From assembly GCA_022821805.1 (NCBI GenBank), contig JAJECX010000028.1:1-64000 (forward strand): a stretch of 64,000 nt of DNA. Reading direction: 5' to 3'. Below the pieces are notes generated by a model that was not told the origin of the DNA, did not search any database, and was given only the letters and a program-made list of their open reading frames with translations. Made by a program: the position numbers and the translations under genes. This document shows positions 60,489 to 64,000 of this stretch, in pieces. The number at the start of each line of letters is the position of its first letter. Within the stretch, counting starts at the first letter, position 1. The stretch comes from Anaerolineae bacterium (GTDB lineage: Bacteria > Chloroflexota > Anaerolineae > Aggregatilineales > Phototrophicaceae).

Positions 60489-62117
60489 ATGTCCAACTTG
60501 ACTAAAGTCATTGCTTGCATCGTTGTATCGGCGCTCTGTTGCTTGGCATATCCTGTGTTTGGACAAGAGTCGGCGACCGAGTTTTACGTCATTGACCGCA
60601 TAGTCGGCAATTTGAAGCAGCCGACAGGCATCGCCTATTCGCCGGATGGTCTTCTCTTCATCACCGAACGCGCCGGGCGAATTCTGGTCTTGGAGGACGG
60701 CGAGGTCTTGCGTGTGCCCTTCCTCGATTTGCGCGAGAAGGTTGATGCGGAGGCAAGCTTTGAGCAGGGATTGCTCGGCTTGGCGTTTGACCCGGCTTAC
60801 GCTGATAACGGCTTCTTCTATATCAGCTACTCGGATGTCGATTTCACCGTTCATCTGGAACGTTATCAGGTTTCGCCATATCGCTATGTCGCCTTGCCCG
60901 GCTCGGGCGAACGTCTCCTTTCCGTGCCTCAAGCCTCTTCGCTGCATAAGGGCGGGCATTTGCGCTTTGGTCCCGATGGCTATCTGTATATGTCGTTGGG
61001 CGATGGTGGTTTGTCGGAAGACTTGGAATCAACTGGCCAAAACATTGATGACCTGCGAGGGAAAATCCTGCGGATTGATGTGAGCGGGGCGCCGTCATAC
61101 GCGATTCCTGAAGACAATCCCTTCGTCGGGCGCCAAGGATACCGCCCGGAAATCTGGCTGATGGGCTTGCGCAACGCTTGGAAATTCAGTTTCGCGCCGG
61201 GCTCGCGGGCGCTTTTCATCGCCGATGTCGGCTGGTCGAATCACGAAGAGATCAATTACCTGCCGGCCGAGCACACCGGCGGCGCTAATTTCGGCTGGCG
61301 GATATTCGAGGGCGACGCGCTCGTTGAAGGGGAAGGCTCGTCGGCGCAATCGGCGGAGGAGTTGGCTGTGGGACTGAGTTTTCCCGTCTATTCTTATCCA
61401 CACCTGAAGCCGCTCGGTTATGACGGCAGTTTTCCGGTCGGCTGCGCGGTGATTGGCGGGCCCGTCTATCGCGGCGAAGCGATGCCGGAGCTAAAAGGCA
61501 GGTACATCTACAGCGATTATTGTCATGGTGACCTGTGGACGCTATGGCAAGAGGGGGACGGCTGGCGTTCGCGGAAGCTGCTGGACACCGATCTGAACGT
61601 GACGGCGATCGAAGAAGATCTTCAGGGGGAGATTTACATCACCAGCATCAATGGCATCGTACACAAACTGATTCACGCGCCGGAGGGGGACAATGATTAT
61701 GATGGCCTGCCCAACGCCGAAGACAACTGTCCGCAGGCGGCCAACCCGGACCAGGCTGATCATTGGGGCGCTGTGGGCGTCGGCGATGCCTGCGACCAGG
61801 ACTTTTTCTTCAGCAAGCGGGGCGAAACCGAAGTGAAAATGTTTCAGCAGCATCATGGCGAATTCCATATATACGCCTGCAACAGCGGCGGCTGCGGTTT
61901 CGTCGCCAATCTTGAGCCGGCAACTCTGACCGCCGAGGGTGGCGCGCGGCTGCAGAATGAGCAGTTTGGGTGGACGATTGAAGCGGCCTTTGCCGGAGAA
62001 TCGGCTGAAGGCGCCGTATTTGACGTGACGATATTCGATGGCGATGGCGCTTATTTTGTCGATGACTTGCAGCTTGTCATTACGCAAGCGAGCCTGTCAT
62101 GGAGATATGCGGACTGA
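60489..62117 (+). CDS. Exported PQQ-dependent sugar dehydrogenase-like protein with Ca-binding TSP3-type tail
   Basis: 542 residues from the ATG at 60489. A signal peptide (VIACIVVSALCCLAYPVFGQ) precedes a six-bladed propeller of the GSDH type: QPTGIAYSPDGLLFITERAG, EQGLLGLAFDP, SLHKGGHLRFGPDGYLYMSL, GDGG, LMGLRNAWKFSFAPGSRALF and ADVGWSNHEEINYL, with the catalytic His in HKGGH. This family oxidises aldoses with PQQ outside the membrane. Residues about 401-437 (DNDYDGLPNAEDNCPQAANP) match a thrombospondin type 3 calcium repeat. A Cys-containing domain ends the protein. Confidence 0.83.
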   Translation: MSNLTKVIACIVVSALCCLAYPVFGQESATEFYVIDRIVGNLKQPTGIAYSPDGLLFITERAGRILVLEDGEVLRVPFLDLREKVDAEASFEQGLLGLAFDPAYADNGFFYISYSDVDFTVHLERYQVSPYRYVALPGSGERLLSVPQASSLHKGGHLRFGPDGYLYMSLGDGGLSEDLESTGQNIDDLRGKILRIDVSGAPSYAIPEDNPFVGRQGYRPEIWLMGLRNAWKFSFAPGSRALFIADVGWSNHEEINYLPAEHTGGANFGWRIFEGDALVEGEGSSAQSAEELAVGLSFPVYSYPHLKPLGYDGSFPVGCAVIGGPVYRGEAMPELKGRYIYSDYCHGDLWTLWQEGDGWRSRKLLDTDLNVTAIEEDLQGEIYITSINGIVHKLIHAPEGDNDYDGLPNAEDNCPQAANPDQADHWGAVGVGDACDQDFFFSKRGETEVKMFQQHHGEFHIYACNSGGCGFVANLEPATLTAEGGARLQNEQFGWTIEAAFAGESAEGAVFDVTIFDGDGAYFVDDLQLVITQASLSWRYAD

Positions 62118-62146
62118 TATGAGCGGCTCAAAAGGAGATATGAGCG

Positions 62147-63007
62147 ATGGCGGGTAAGAAAGTTCTGGTCAGCGGATCGGACGGGCGGATTGGTCGCGCG
62201 ACGGTCGAGGAGCTGCAGGCGCACGGCTACGATGTAACGCCGGCGGATCTGAACGCGACCCAGCCGTGGGAGACGCAGATCGTCGATTTCACTGATCTGG
62301 GTCAGGTCATCGGCGTTATGCAGGGGCACGACGCCGTCATCCATCTGGCTGCCATTCCCTCGCCGGATGTCCATACCGCCGAAGTCGTCTTTCACACGAA
62401 TGTCATTTCGACCTTCAATGTGCTGGAGGCGGCGACGATTCTCGGTATAAGCAACATCACGATGGCCAGCAGTATTTCGGCGCTGGGATACGCCTTTCGT
62501 CATCGCCCCTTCAATCCGCTGTACGTGCCGATTGACGAAGCGCATCCGCTGCTTTCGCAGGATTGCTACGGGCTGTCGAAAATGATAGGCGAGGAACTGG
62601 CGGAAGGATATTTGCGGCGGAATCCCGAGATGTCCCTGGCGAGCTTGCGCTTCACCTTCGTTGTTGACGAGTCAGCGCAGTCATGGCTGCCGGCGGCGCG
62701 CGAGCAGCCGACGGACGATGTGTCCACTTATGGCGCCTTCTGGACTTTCGTCGATGTCCGTGATGCCGCGGCCGCGTGTCGTCTGGCGCTGGAATACGAG
62801 GCGCCGGGACACGAAGCCTTTTATATCTGCGCGCCGACCATTTACCGGCCCGATGACATTCGGGATTTGATGGCGAAGCACTTCCCTGGCGATTATCCCA
62901 TTGTCGATTCCTTGCGCGGGGCCGCAAGCCCGGTCGATGTCAGCAAGGCGGCGCGGCTGCTGGGCTGGCGGGCGCGTTTCAATTGGGACCGGTCGCCATT
63001 GGCTTAA
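62147..63007 (+). CDS. NAD-dependent epimerase/dehydratase (extended SDR)
   Basis: 286 residues. The Rossmann loop is VLVSGSDGRIGRATVEEL (GxxGxxG as GSDGRIG at 10-16). The catalytic YxxxK is YGLSK at about 140-144. The context VIHLAAIPSPDVHTAEVVFH and DVRDAAAACRLALE is typical of the small uronate-dehydrogenase/UDP-sugar epimerase-like group. It starts 30 bases after the sugar dehydrogenase gene, so the two may be co-transcribed, in keeping with a sugar or sugar-acid role. Confidence 0.82.
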   Translation: MAGKKVLVSGSDGRIGRATVEELQAHGYDVTPADLNATQPWETQIVDFTDLGQVIGVMQGHDAVIHLAAIPSPDVHTAEVVFHTNVISTFNVLEAATILGISNITMASSISALGYAFRHRPFNPLYVPIDEAHPLLSQDCYGLSKMIGEELAEGYLRRNPEMSLASLRFTFVVDESAQSWLPAAREQPTDDVSTYGAFWTFVDVRDAAAACRLALEYEAPGHEAFYICAPTIYRPDDIRDLMAKHFPGDYPIVDSLRGAASPVDVSKAARLLGWRARFNWDRSPLA

Positions 63008-63205
63008 CATCCTTGATTTGCATAAAGCGGTTTCGCTGTGGTACACTGTCGCCACTGTGTCAAATTAGTGCTTAAAAGCTAGTGGACGACCCTGTCGAGC
63101 CTCCTTCTCGGAGTCCCACGCACATAGTAAACGCGACAGCCGTGCATGAGTATTCGTGGCCGGTCGTTTTGGCTTTAGCGGCGAACGCGGATTGGGTGGC
63201 GGCTG

Positions 63206-64000
63206 ATGGATGAGCGTAGCGCTCAGTTGCTGCTGCTTTGTGTGGCGCTAGGCATCCACGCGGCCGTGAGCTTGATGAACGCGGCTTTGCAGAGCGTGTC
63301 GGACGCCGCCATGCGCGAGCGGGCGCAAGATGGCGACGCGACGGCGCGGCGTTATCTGGCATTGACCGAAGACTCGCTCCGGCTGAGCATGACCGTCAGC
63401 ATCACTCATATCTTGACGCGCTTCGCCTTTGCTGTATTGCTCGTCCTTTTGGTGATTGAACCCTTCGCCAGTGGCGACGCGGGCGCTCGCCTCGTTTTGG
63501 CAGTTGCGACCGTCTTCGGTGGCGCGGGCCTGACCCTGATCGTCGGCGACCTGGCGCCAGAGGCGATCGGCAGCGCCCATTCCGAGAGCATTTTCGCTCG
63601 GTCAATCACGCCGATGCGCGTCTTGCATCTGATCATCTCGCCCTTGACCGCCTTCGTGTTGCTGATCAGCCGCTTGCTGTCGCGCATATTTGGCGGCGAT
63701 GCCCTGGCGATGGTCAATCTGGTCACGGAAGAGGAGATCATGAGCCTGGTCCATGCGGGCCACAGCGGCGGCGCAATCGAAGAAGATGAAAAGGACATGA
63801 TCGCATCGGTGCTGCAATTGGATGAGAGCAGCGCCCGCGAATTGATGACGCCGCGCATAGACATTGTCGCGCTGGAGGCGGACGCGACCCTGGGGGAAGC
63901 GCTTTCCGCCTTTGCCGGATCGGGATTTTCGCGCATACCCGTCTATGAAGAGAGCATCGACAGCATCAAGGGCTTGCTTTACGCTAAAGATATCCTGACC
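63206..64000 (+). CDS. CNNM/CBS-domain membrane protein (hemolysin C/CorC-like), 3' end cut by window
   Basis: The frame is open from the ATG at 63206 to the window end (265 codons). The N-terminal half has at least three membrane segments and matches the DUF21/CNNM domain (HAAVSLMNAALQSVSDAAMR, LIVGDLAPEAIGSAHSESIF). From about residue 175 a CBS pair begins (VTEEEIMSLVHAG, MIASVLQLDESSARELMTPR, SGFSRIPVYEESIDSIKGLL). Such proteins act in Mg2+ or Co2+ efflux or homeostasis; a C-terminal CorC_HlyC domain probably follows beyond the window. Confidence 0.85.
   Translation, partial: MDERSAQLLLLCVALGIHAAVSLMNAALQSVSDAAMRERAQDGDATARRYLALTEDSLRLSMTVSITHILTRFAFAVLLVLLVIEPFASGDAGARLVLAVATVFGGAGLTLIVGDLAPEAIGSAHSESIFARSITPMRVLHLIISPLTAFVLLISRLLSRIFGGDALAMVNLVTEEEIMSLVHAGHSGGAIEEDEKDMIASVLQLDESSARELMTPRIDIVALEADATLGEALSAFAGSGFSRIPVYEESIDSIKGLLYAKDILT

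Noticed and set aside
1..64000. CRISPR arrays, tRNA and rRNA genes
   Set aside because: No regularly spaced short repeats with unique spacers were found; the only regular repeat (34599-34688) has no spacers. Reading the intergenic gaps showed no tRNA cloverleaf or rRNA sequence.

Overview
The window is a G+C-rich bacterial segment, probably from a Chloroflexota (Anaerolineae-like) genome. This is inferred from the gene content: CSLREA / choice-of-anchor-Q-type beta-helix proteins, a stand-alone CarD-like regulator, a toast-rack/LiaF-like protein, an UxuA-type mannonate dehydratase, and PhyH dioxygenases. No rRNA, tRNA or CRISPR array was found.

Layout. (1) 1-1760: the 3' tail of an IS481-type transposase, then an aldehyde dehydrogenase. 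(2) 1844-23421: eight tandem minus-strand genes (A to H in coordinate order, transcribed H to A) for large exported beta-helix proteins. Genes are separated by roughly 20-65 bases, and each has its own ribosome binding site and signal peptide. Each protein has two or three copies of one module: a cysteine-containing CxLxDxIxxANT head, beta-helix repeats, then a choice-of-anchor-Q-like tail. Six of eight end in an SH3-like domain. A and F carry single-base frameshifts in G/C runs. (3) 23622-33773: housekeeping and metabolic genes: nitrilase-family amidase, CarD, toast-rack protein, GNAT, DCC protein, SbcC, two PhyH dioxygenases, and an isocitrate/isopropylmalate-type dehydrogenase. (4) 34023-36293: an accessory patch with a repeat-bearing exported protein, an IS3 remnant beside the 3' stub of a second dehydrogenase, and a LysM protein that carries a degenerate head of the array module. 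(5) 36501-38756: malic enzyme/phosphotransacetylase. (6) 38821-42679: a more AT-rich island with three paralogous small proteins (possible winged-helix C-termini) and a Type II-like restriction-modification pair. The R-M pair is flanked by a 43-base imperfect direct repeat that includes the start of a small gene. (7) 42850-47322: a one-module relative of the array, a CDF metal transporter, a YcaQ-like winged-helix protein and a solute-binding protein. (8) 47582-55759: fifteen tandem minus-strand genes for small exported proteins (S1 to S15) with one predicted beta-sandwich domain each, interspersed with MITE-like G+C-rich repeats. (9) 55939-64000: MurJ, a frameshifted MFS transporter, UxuA, a PQQ-type sugar dehydrogenase, an SDR epimerase and a CNNM/CBS membrane protein cut by the window end.

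The two expanded families of exported proteins dominate the window. Both look shaped by repeated tandem duplication: near-identical junctions, a duplicated promoter block, mosaic domain order. Both contain reading-frame lesions or homopolymer tracts that could be switching sites or assembly errors. A changing repertoire of surface or secreted proteins is the best inference; the functions of the individual proteins cannot be read from the sequence. UxuA, the sugar dehydrogenase and the SDR may form a sugar-acid utilisation neighbourhood, but they are not arranged as a single operon.
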